From NCBI RefSeq assembly GCF_963082655.1, contig NC_081552.1:195066598-195130597 (forward strand): a DNA stretch of 64,000 nt. The letters are read 5' to 3'. Shown here piece by piece: positions 1-12,200 of this stretch. This DNA comes from Stomoxys calcitrans. Taxonomy: Eukaryota > Arthropoda > Insecta > Diptera > Muscidae. How positions within the stretch are numbered: the stretch's first letter is position 1; each line of letters opens with the position of its first letter. The position numbers and the translations under genes are program-made. Under the pieces are notes generated by a model, which worked only from the letters and a program-made list of their open reading frames with translations, had not been told where the DNA came from and ran no database searches.

Positions 1-125
1 TTTGAAACATTTACAGTTGCTTGCTTGGTTTATCTCAATATTCTGAATGCAGCTTACACGCTAATTGCAATTTACTAACTGAACGCAACGAACATTGTGA
101 TAGTTAAAAATAAATTAATTGTTAC

Positions 126-281
126 CATTTGCGGAGGACGTTGCGGCGGTCCATTGAGTGGTCCTGGCCTTGGCCCATTGGGGCGTGGCTGTCCCGGCCA
201 TTGTGATTGCTGCTGACCAAATCGAGGTGGGCCCTGCATGTTTTGCTGCGGCACCATTGGTGGACCCTGATGCATTGGAGG
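126..281 (-). CDS. CPSF6: CPSF6 exon 4 (Pro/Gly-rich)
   Basis: 52 codons, in phase 0 with exon 3, rich in Pro, Gly, Gln and Met (for example PPMHQGPPMVPQQNMQGPPR). The acceptor is ATGCAG at 282-287 and the donor GTAACA follows position 126. Later exons are outside the window. Confidence 0.85.
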
Positions 282-3200
282 CTGCATTTCGACGATGTAG
301 ATGTTACGATTTGAGTTTAAAAAATGTATAATTTTTTTTTTTTTTTTTTGTTAAATTATTATTTTTTTTTTTTTAAGTTGGTGGATGATGCAGATGATGG
401 AACATGGAATAAGAGATAATAGAACAACAACAATGGTAACTAAATCACAAAATATATAAAATTCAATTTTTTGTTGAATTAATTTCATATGCTAAATGGG
501 TGCTATGGAAAATAAAAGTTTACTCATTAGGTTCAACTGGCATAATAATTGTTCATTTTCTTTTTAATGTTAATTGTTTCGACTACTAATCTACTTTTAC
601 ATTTTTTATTTATATGTGTTAAATGGTGTTAATATATATCTAATAAAGTTTAGTTTTTGTTTTGCTGATAAAAAATAAATAAATATATAGTGAAAATATT
701 TAAAACAAAAATCAAAAGTAGTTCACAGTAATAGCAAAACTTGAAACAAAATAATTTTGCATTATTGATTTTATATATATAAAACAAATATATAACAACG
801 ATACTTAATTTTATTATACAATGAATATAAGGGAGCAATTTTTCAAATAATATGCAGCAAGAGGATTAACTTTTTTCTTCTTTTCTACTTTCAATTCGAA
901 GTCGTTGATAAATATCAACGAAATAGGATTTCCAGCGAAAATTGTATGTATTCATAAAAATTGTATGTATTCATAAAAATTTTTTTTTCTCTCAGCCAAC
1001 ACGCAGGGGATGTCCCCTATGAATGCAGTGCATTGCATTGGCGAGAGGAAATTAGGAATTGGAGGGGGGAAAAGGATGTAGTGCTTATTGACATTTGTCT
1101 TAAATCTTTGGATGACAAAGTGGGTGGGAAAAACATTAGCCGAAATTCGATTCCACATACGACTGGTTCGGGCGAAATAAGAATTCTCTCTATAATGCAT
1201 TGTGCGGTCCGCTGGCCAATCAATTACAAACGGGTATGAGTTCCTGGAATGTCTAGTATCCCTGACATACATCCTTACATCGGGAATAAGAAAGTACCGA
1301 TAGAACAGTGCCAAACAACCCACATTGCGACGATAATGAAGGGAAGCAATAGAGTTGGATACCCCACAGTCCCCAATCAACGCCATCGCTCTCCACTGTA
1401 CACGGTCCAGTAGCTCCAGGGATGATTTTGAAGCTCCAGCCCATACATGTGAGTTGTACTCCATTTTTGGCTTTATGCAAGTGGTGTAGATGTTAAAAAG
1501 ATCAGACGGAGTGAGATAATTCTTACACTGTTTAAGGAAGCCTAAACACTTGAATACTTCTTTCGACACTTCAAATACATGTTCAGCCCAACGGACATTA
1601 CTTTGTATTTTCATGCCCAGAACATCAAGAGCTTCTGATTGCTCATCATCTACAACATTGATAGACAAAAATGATCGTAATGGGTCAGCGAATCGTTTGT
1701 GTGACAACAAAATCAGCACTGAGTCTTCCGTGCATTAACATCTACTCGATTCATTCGACGCCACTCAGAAATGGCCAGCAAATCCTGGCAGAGTGCATCG
1801 TCCATAACCCGCCTCTTGTCCTCAATCTCTCGAAGACTCGGCCTATGGTCGAATGAGTACATATGACAGAGATTACTGTCATCCGCAAATGAGTAGATCG
1901 GATTCGATGTCTGACCCAACAGATCGTTGATGAAAATAAGAAAATGAGAAGGAGAAAGAACAAAGCCCTGGGGTACACCTGCGGTCAATTTATGCTCATT
2001 GGATGAGAACCCATCTATAACGACTCGAATAGTGCGATCTCTGAGAAAGCTCGAAATAAATCGAACGAAGCCATTACCCAAACCAAATGCGACAAGCTTT
2101 GATAGTAGTGCACCGTGCCAGACCCTATAAAATGCCTTGGAGATATACAGAGCCACAACCTTTCTCTCACCAAACTGGTGGATTGAGCGACTCCAACGTT
2201 CGGACAGAAGTGCCATGAGGCACTTATTTCTAGAATTTTATATAAATTTGTCAAATATTCCCACAAACATTTCATTTAGGAATGGAGGGAAAACTTCTCA
2301 CACATCAATGGATGCTGTTCGATTCAAGTTTAAACTCATATGATAATGATATAATATTTGATCAAGAAAAGTTTCTCTCAAAAACCCATGTCCAAGATGA
2401 AACGTTAGTAAATGATTATGGTGTGAGAGCAAAGACAAAGGGGGACATGTTGAGGCTAATGATGAAAACGCATTTTCCACAAAATACTACAGAAGATGGC
2501 GGACTATCTGGCGTACCAGTTGGCAACTATTTTCACAGCACGCCTAGCCTAAGACTTGCATATACTCCGAAAGCCTGGCAGGAGGCAAGTATGGTATTTA
2601 TGCCCAAGTCCGGGTTTTGGGCATAAATATGCGACACAAAAGGCCACCAGACCAAAAAGCCTTACGTCCCTCCTACCTCAAAACCATTGTGGATTACATG
2701 ATAAAAAGTAGAACTTCTGGCGAACGGCTCAAATACAAACAGTATGGCTACGACAAGAGAAGTCGGTGGAGATTGCTCTGCACGAGGTTGTGCATAAAAT
2801 AGAAGAATCCTTCGATGCCAAGACGTACACATTGGCGGTATGCTTTGACATCGAGGGGGCTTTTATCAATGTGCGCACCAAAACACTGATCCATTCCTTA
2901 GACCAGTACCAGGTGGACCGGATAAACCATATGCTAAGTAACAGATGGATAAATTGTGGGTACCATGACATACATATAATGGAGAAAGTGGCACAGAGCA
3001 CGCCACAGGCGGGCATATTATAGCCACTGCTATGGATGACCACCATAAATAACCTATTAAGGATGCTGACTGAGAAGGGATTTGAACCCGTCAGGGTAAG
3101 GATCAGAATCAGCTTTGCAGAAGGGTCGAAAACGTCTTGAACGTGACATACGACCGGGCTAGACCTAGTGGTCTTAATGTTAATCCAGAGAGGGCACACA

Positions 3201-6200
3201 TAGGACTACGTAGGACTCACTTATGTAAAATCGGTGCGGCAAGTGTTAGCATGTGTAGGGCATGCGGGGAAGATGATGAGACGTTGGAGCATTTCCTTTG
3301 TCATTACTCGGTTTTCGCGTGTAACAGATATCGGCACTTAGGTGGAGACACAATGCCAGACATGGACCAACTTAGGGGACAATTAAGGATTTTGTAGGTA
3401 ACACGGAATTCCTAACTTAAAATTTTCTTTTTAGAGATTACTTTATAGTTCTAAGAGCGCACATCAAGCCGATTACTGGCTTAGGTGTATGTCCATAGTG
3501 GCATGGGGCGGGTTAATATCTGCACCCTCTTTTCAACCTAACCTAACCCAGAGAAGATTGAGATCTGCCTGTCCACGAGGAAGGCGATGGTGGGTCAATT
3601 TGAAGCAACACGTTTCCTCAATAGAACCAAGAAGCTTTTACAATCGGATATTGTCCGGCTGCAAACCATAGGGCAATCTGTTTCTATTTCAAATAGAAAA
3701 ACAAAAAACCCTTTTTTAAAGTAAGGCAGAAAATGCGTTTTTTTACCTCACAAATATTGCCAGCATAAGGACCGCTACCGCTGAATTTTTTCTGATGTTC
3801 TCGCCAGGCAATATCAAGCGGGTCTAGACAACATTCATGCAGACGCGTTGAATAGCTGCCGGATGAACATGGTCCTTGGAAAACGACCGCCTCCCATTGC
3901 ACCTTAAGAACTTGACCTCACCCTCCGGCAAACCAAAGTAGTTCTGTCTCAATTATGATGAGGCAGATGCAGCCGCCTCAACTCCTTCAGAGCAAGGATT
4001 GATGCCAACATGCAGGATGTGTATCTCGACTGTGATCTAGAACCATACGACACTTGTGTAACTACCCAGCCAGACACACTCGTCTCAGACCCAGATTCCT
4101 CTAGACACACCCCACCTTGGTCGCAGAGTTCCTGAATCTGGATATTCGACAGAATCAAGCAGACGAAATAAAGAACACAACACACTGCTACAACAACAAC
4201 AGGTTCAGAGAACATGTTTTCTTGGCATAGGCGGAGCGATGAGGATCACGCGCTTTAGAGCACTGGAGACTATTCTAGATATCCGACCCATTGACATACA
4301 GATTAAGTGTGAGGCAGCCACTGCGGCAATGAGACTTAAAGCGATAGGAGAATAGATTTAAGATGGGAGCAGCTTATACCATTGCGGTATAATCGAGGCG
4401 ACAATAGGAAACCTGGAAAGAAGAGTTATCCCAACGGATACCAGCGACAACACTTGAGGTCGAGTGCGAGCCTCTGCTGCCAGCGACACAATCTTGGATT
4501 GACGGAACACTGGTATTACCATCAGGAAGTTTATGCTACTACTACTAAATTTCCCATGAGCATTTTTTCTGATGTTCACGCCGGGATTTGAACTCAGGCG
4601 TTCGACGTCACAGGCGGACATTATAACCTCTGCGCCACGGTGGCCTCCATAATATGTTCCTGCAGGCGGAGATCCGGTCGATCACGGAATGCGTGCATAC
4701 GCTTGGTTAACCCCAAGCCTTTCGGATCCGAAGCAGTCCGAGTTAAGGGCATGCGCGACTAACGCGCATGTAACACTTTGGAACGGCGAAACGATCGGCA
4801 GCAGAAGACATAAATCCTATAGGGAGATGCAGATCGTGAGAAGAAAAGGCAATTACTGGAAGGAAGTAAAAAGAGGCCAGTATAGCTTGCGATTTCATGA
4901 CGGTACACACGGACTACGAGCTCACTTATGCAAAATAGACGATAGCATGTGCAGGGCATATGGGGAAGATGCTAATTGCCCGGCTTTTGCGGCTAACAGA
5001 CACCAGAATTTAAGTGGGGACGCAATACCAGACTTGAACCATGTAAAACAGTTAGGGATTTTGTAAGTAGCAATTTATTCACAACTAGATTTTCTTTTCG
5101 AATTTACTTTTTAGTAATTAGAGCGCACAACAAGCCGATTACTGGCTAAGGTTGTTATTGTTGTTGTAGCAGTGCGTTGATACTGAGGCGTCAGCCCTTG
5201 CTGATGCCGAACTCCATCGGGTCAACCCGATACGTACAACGGGCTGCTATGGGATTGACTAGCTCTGTTTGTTGTTGTTGTAGCCACATTTTCATGTAGA
5301 GGTGGCGATCCTCCTGTAGATGACCAAGCTCGTTCCGGTCCAAAGAACCGATCGCCGCGGGAACAGGGTGGCCATTGGTTATTTAAAGGCGCCAATAACC
5401 CGCCTTGCCATATCGAGTATCATAGGGACTCAGTATTTGTGCAAGAGCCGAAGCCGCCCGGCCTCTCACTGAGGCTCTCCGCTCGATACCGCTGATTGTT
5501 CGCGACTGCCGTTGCAGCTACTCCGTATGGAGCATTCTACTATCCACAACCCGTTTCGCGATGTTTGGTGTTTGTCCATAGTGCCATGGGCGGATTAATA
5601 TCCCCATCCTCTTTTCAATAGTGGGATGCCTCGTAGCGGGCGGCACCAGCTCTTGCTTAAATACTGAATGTGGCTATAACAACAACTTTGTCCCATACCG
5701 GGAAAATTTCTTCAAAATTTTGCCTTTGGGAAAAATTTCATAGAAATTTTGTCTTTAGGGAAAAATTCATAAAAATTTTGCCTTGGGAGAAATTTTGTCT
5801 TTGGGGACAAGTTCATGGAAATTTTGCGTTTAGGGAAAATTTCAAGAAATTTTACCTTTAGGGAAAATTTCATAGAAATTTTGCCTTTAGGGAAAATTTC
5901 ATAAAAATTTTGCCTTTAGGGAAAATTTTATAGAAATTTTGCCTTTAGGGAAAATTTCATAGAAATTTTGCCTTTAGAGAAAATTTCATAGAAATTTTGC
6001 CTTTAGAGAAAATTTCATAGAAATTTTGCCTTTAGGGAAAATTTCATAGAAATTTTGCCTTTAGGGAAAATTTCATAGAAATTTTACCTTTAGGGACAAT
6101 TTCATAAAAATTTTGCCTTTAGGGAAGATTTCATAGAAATTTTGCCTTTAGGGATAAGTTCATAGAAATTTTGCCTTTAGGGAAAATTTCATAGAATTTT

Positions 6201-9200
6201 TGCCTTTAGGGAAAATTTCATTAAAATTTTGCCTTTGCGGAAAATTTTATAGAAATTTTGCCTTTAGAGAAAATTTCATAGAAATTTAGCCTTTAGGGAT
6301 AATTTCATAGAAATTTTGCCTTAAGGGATAATTTCATAGAAATTTTGCCTTTAAGGAAGATTTCATAGAAATTTTGCCTTCAGGGAAAATTTCATAGAAA
6401 TTTCGCATTTAGGGATAACTTCATAAAAATTTTGGTTTTAGGGATAATTTCATAAATTTCATAGAAGTCTTGACATAATATTATAATGTCATAAATTTAG
6501 GGAAAATTTAATAGAAGTTTTGCCTTTATGGATAATTTCATAGAAATTTTGCCTTTAGGGAAGATTTCATAGAAATTTTGTCTTTAGGGAAAATTTCATA
6601 GAAATTTTGCCTTTAGGGAAAATTTCATAGAAATTTTGCCTTTAGGGAAAATTTCATAGAAATTTTGCCTTTAGGGAAAATTTCATAAAAATTTTGCCTT
6701 TAGGGAAAATTTTATAGAAATTTTGCCTTTAGAGAAAATTTCATAGAAATTTTGCCTTTAGAGAAAATTTCATAGAAATTTTGCCTTTAGGGAAAATTTC
6801 ATAGAAATTTTGCCTTTAGGGAAGATTTCATAGAAATTTTGCCTTCAGGGAAAATTTCATAAAAATTTCGCATTTAGGGATAACTTCATAAAAATTTTGT
6901 TTTTAGGGATAATTTCAAAAATTTAGGGAAAATTTCATAGAAATTTCGCCTTTAGGGAAAATTTCATAGAATTTTTGTCTTTAGGGAAAATTTCATAGAA
7001 ATTTTGCCTTTAGGGATAATTTCAAAAATTTAGGGAAAATTTCATAGAAATTTCGCCTTTAGGGAAAATTTCATAGAATTTTTGTCTTTAGGGAAAATTT
7101 CATAGAAATTTTGCCTTTAGGGAAAATTTCATAGAAATTTTGCCTTTAGGGAAAATTTCATAAAAATTTTGCCTTTAGGGAAAATTTAATAGAAATTTTG
7201 CCTTTAGGGAAAATTTCATAGAAATTTTGCCTTTAAAGAAAATTTCATAGAAATTTTGCCTTTAGAGAAAATTTCATAGAAATTTTGCCTTTAGGAAAAA
7301 TTTCATAGAAATTTTGCCTTTAAGGAAGATTTCATAGAAATTTTGCCTTCAGGGAAAATTTCATAGAAATTTCGCATTTAGGGATAACTTCATAAAAATT
7401 TTGGTTTTAGGGATAATTTCATAAATTTCATAGAAGTCTTGACATAATATTATAATTTCATAAATTTAGGGAAAATTTAATAGAAGTTTTGCCTTTAGGG
7501 AAAATTTCATAAAAATTTTGCCTTTAGGGAAAATTTCATAGAAATGTCGCATTTAGGGAAAATTTCATAGAAATCTTGTCTTTAGGGAAAATTTCATTAA
7601 AATTTTGCCTTTAAGGAAAATTTCATAGAAATTTTGCCTTTAGGTAAAATTTCATAGAAATGTTAATGGCCTTTTACAAAAACAATTAACTCGGTTTTGT
7701 ACATAATAGGAATTTTGCCTTTAGGGAAAATTTCATAAAAATTTTCCCTTTAGGGATATTTTCATTAACATTTTGCTTTTAGGGATAATTTCATAAAAAT
7801 TTTGCCTTTAGGGACAATTTCATAAAAATTTTGCCTTTATGGAAAATTTCTATGAAATTTTGCCTTTAGGGAAAGTTTTATAGAAATTTTGCCTTTAGGG
7901 AAAATTTCATAGAAATTTTGCCTTTAGGTAAAATTTCATAGAAATGTTAATGGCCTTTTACAAAAACAATTAACTCGGTTTTGTACATAATAGGAATTTT
8001 GCCTTTAGGGAAAATTTCATAAAAATTTTCCCTTTAGGGATATTTTCATTAACATTTTGCTTTTAGGGATAATTTCATAAAAATTTTGCCTTTAGGGACA
8101 ATTTCATAAAAATTTTGCCTTTATGGAAAATTTCTATGAAATTTTGACCTTAGGGAAAATTTCACAGAAATTTTGTCTTCCGAGTGTGTTTTATTACAAA
8201 TGTTATAATATATTTATTAACCTATAATTCTTAATACACAAGAAATGTAGACCGGCCCTCTTTATGCATGTCGAATTTGAATATTCGACTTCGACTGCCG
8301 GAAATAAAAATTTAAATTTTATTGGTATTAGTTAAAAAAATCAAGCTGATTGCTTTGGAAATAGTTGTTAATGGCCTCTTACAAAAACAATTAACTCAAT
8401 TTTGTACATAATACCGACGAACTATGGACTTGAAATTGCGATTTTTGAAGTCGAAGACAGAAATTTATACGTTATACCGACGAACTTGAAAATGCAACAG
8501 TCGAATGGAAAATTTTTTCTTATGTACCAACTAACTATTCCAAGTCCTACAATACCTATTCATAATATTGCCAAAGCACAAAAAAGATCTTTTTGTTTTA
8601 AATGAAATCGAACGTAGCATCATTAGTATTGAAAAAAAAAAAACAAATAAAAGTGCTAGTGAACCCCCAAAAATAAAATTTTCGATTCACTGTATAATTT
8701 TGTTTAAATTTTTATTGAGTTGTTTTCATTGTTCTCTTAACAAAAGTCAAAATCAATGTGACATTAATATTTTTGCAATTTGACTTTTCTTAAACAAAAA
8801 TTGTCAACAACAATTAGCAAACAAAAAAAAAGAAGACACTTAAAGGTTGGACATAGTTTTTGTACTTTTTAGAAGGCATTTTCACAATTTTAAAATGCCA
8901 TTTTTCTTCAATTGAAATCACCTCGATTTCTTTGGTTTAGTTTATAAATTATTCCTTTTTTAAAATACATACATCACTGATATTTACATATTTTTGGTGT
9001 TCTTGTCGTTTATTACTTCTAGTATATGAGTGAAGAGGTAAAAATGAAACAACATCATGCATTCTTAAATTGCTAATTTTATGAATTAAAGAAAACATTT
9101 TTGATCACATTTCAAGAGTGTGTGTGCGTGTGTGATGCCTATATCTGGGGTATCATTAATCTCAAGAACACAAACATCACAAGGACGAAAACAACAATTC

Positions 9201-12200
9201 AGAGAAAAAGTGTATGGGAAACGATAGATTCCATAGATAGATACAAAGCGGCTTAAAAGTAATTTTCTGGAAAGTCTTATTTAGTTTCGGTTAGTTGAGG
9301 ACGAGTACATTTCCCGGTCGCAAGAAAAGTACATATGATACAAATGATTTTTATATTAACTAACGAAGAAGGAACATTTTATTCATATACATTTGCCATG
9401 TATTTATTGGGCGGGGGGAAAGAAATGTTTCTTCCCATCACAGTCTTTATACAACACATTAAGTTTTTTTGCATCATTATTATATGCTAAATTGTCTGTA
9501 ACTTTAAAACAATAGCGTTTAACTTAATTTAAATAACGTGTAGGTGTGATTAGATTCATTAAATGGAGGAGATTGGTTTTTTCTGTCAAATTGAATTTGA
9601 ATTTTAATTTATATTGTAATTGCTCTGAAGTACATTGTTTGTTTAGTACAAAGTTTGAGAGTAAAATTTCGTATGTTTATGAAAAAGAATGAAGAGAAAC
9701 GGCAACAAAACAAAAGGGGGTGAATGTAATATGTATGAAACTTAAGGCATTCAGAACAATTGAGATAATGTTAATAAGTTATACAACACAAAAAAGACTA
9801 ATAATAATATAAAAAAAAGAAAATAAAACTTATGAACATTTTTGCTGAGAAGGAAACCACAACCAGTTAAAATAATAAACATTTCTATAAAAATATTTAA
9901 AAAAATATAGGTGTAAGTGTACTGTATTTTGGGGTAAATAGGAGGTCCTATTGTGTTGTACCATTAAGAGATCGCTGGTTTTATTTGCAAAGTATGCATA
10001 CATTTAAAAACTACCATTAATTATGGTTCATAGAAGAGTAAAAATATTATAACAAGAAAAAATACTCTATAGTAGATGTAACTACACTTGCTTGCTATTG
10101 ACAACATACCTGCATGCGTGGAGGTCCTTGACCCACCGGCGGTCCTTGTGGCGGCATATGTTGTGGCCGAAATTGTCCAGGTGGCATGTTTGGGTTCATA
10201 GGGAGGCGTGGCTGATGGCCCGGTGGTACACCTTGCGGTCCACCTGGATGTGGTGGCATTGGTCCGCCCGGCATCATATTTGGTGGCGCCGGTCCACGTG
10301 GCGGTCCATTTTGCTGCGGTGGTGGTACAGGGCGTGTTTTTTGTAGACTCTCGAATTGATTTAAAGCTTGCTTTGTGGGATATGTAACAACTGGCGCCTG
10401 GCCATGTAACTCCTTTTTGGGCAAACGATCTAAGACCACACGTAAACTTGTCTCCGAACCCAAAGAAACTACACTAAAACCTTTCGATTGGCCATTGGCA
10501 CGATTCTCGAAAAATTTCACCTCTTGAAAATCTGGAACACCGATGTCACGCATAACATTGGCAATATCTTGATCCGTTGTCCACTATATAGGGAATAGAA
10601 AAAAATATATTAACATAAGCAAACATGCATTCAAAAAAACAAACAAAAAAAAAAACAATCAAAATGATGGAATAGTATCCTGCCTTCGTTTTATCTAAAA
10701 CATTTTTAAGGAAGTCCAAACGCTAATCTTTCCTTTGTTTCTCTATTTTAGATCAAACCAGCGCCTTCACTCTATTTTCTACCGTTCTTGCGTTTTTAAC
10801 AATAAAATGGCACAGTGCTTACAGGAATAGCTTTTCATATCTTATGTGAGGTTGAGCTATTGTATACCAAATTGCAAATTATTGTACTAATTTTGTCCAT
10901 GAACATTCCACTAAGGAACAGAAGCAAACTTCTCACATATCAACGAGTGCAGTCCGATTCAAGTTTAAGCTCAATGATAAGGGGCCTTCTATTTATAGCC
11001 GAGTCCGAACGACGTGCCACAGTGCGACACCTCTTTTGGAGAGAAGTTTTACATGGCATAGTACCTCACAAATGTTGCCCGCATTAGGAGGGGAAAACCA
11101 TCCCTGAAAATTATTCCTGACGGTCTCGCCGGCTATTGTATATCAGTCAGCACAAATTAAATAGTTTCCATGCAACAATAACCTAGAATGTTACACAGGG
11201 CACGTGATGGCCATGAGCATCACCCGTGTTGGAACTCTGAGCTACGATTTGTGTGGTGTCCATCATCATCACGAGTTCATCTGAGAACTACCGGGCCACG
11301 AACGATGCTACGTATACGGAGTAGCTGCAATTGCAGTCGCGGATAATCAACGATATGCGCCAGATGAAGGAGAGGTATCGACAAAAAAAGGAGAGAGGAG
11401 AAACGTCTACCAAAGAATCAAATATGAAACTGATGGCTTTGGTGGAGGCCCTTTATACTGCAGAGACAAAGAAGTAAATCTGGTAACTGACACAGATAGC
11501 ATGCTGAGAATATGCTAGTGTCGGACGATGGCGGCGAAGAGGATACTGCAGAACCAATTCCTGATATATAATGTTTACCTCCCAGTCAGAATGAGGTCCA
11601 ATTAGCAGTGACACCACTGAGGAACAACACGGCAGCAGGAGCCGACGGGTTACCCGCTGAACTATTTAAGACGGGAGGCGACACGCTGATAAGGCGTATG
11701 CGTCAACTTGTCTAACTTGCATACCCGATGCTTGGAACCTCAGCATACTATGTCCCGTACACAACAAAGAAGACAATGTGGAATGTGCTAACTACAGAGG
11801 AATAAGTATACTTCCCATCGCATCACGCGTACTGTGCGAAAGATTAAAACCTAAAGTAAATGCGATAATTGCGCCTTACCAATGCGGCATTAGACCTGGT
11901 AAATCCATGCTAGACCAGATATTCACACTGCGCCAAAACCTGGAAAAGACCCGAGGAGGACAAATCAACACCTACCATCTCTTTGTTGACTACAAAGCCG
12001 CTTTCGATAACCATGTCTGAGTTTGGTATTCCTGCAATATTAATAAAACTCTGCAGGATGACACTTGCTGATACGCGATACCACGAGCTGTATGAGCTGT
12101 ATGGCGACGATAGCATAGTTACTCGCATCAAAATACAACGGCTGCGTTGGCTAGGTCATGTTGTCAGAATGGATGAAGAAGCTCCAGCTAAGAAGTCTTT

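Noticed and set aside
5670..5861. Open frame in the minisatellite
   Set aside because: Its translation is just the 29-bp repeat read in rotating frames.
5690..8185. CRISPR-like regular repeats of 29 bp
   Set aside because: The units are directly adjacent with no unique spacers, in a fly intron; it is a minisatellite.
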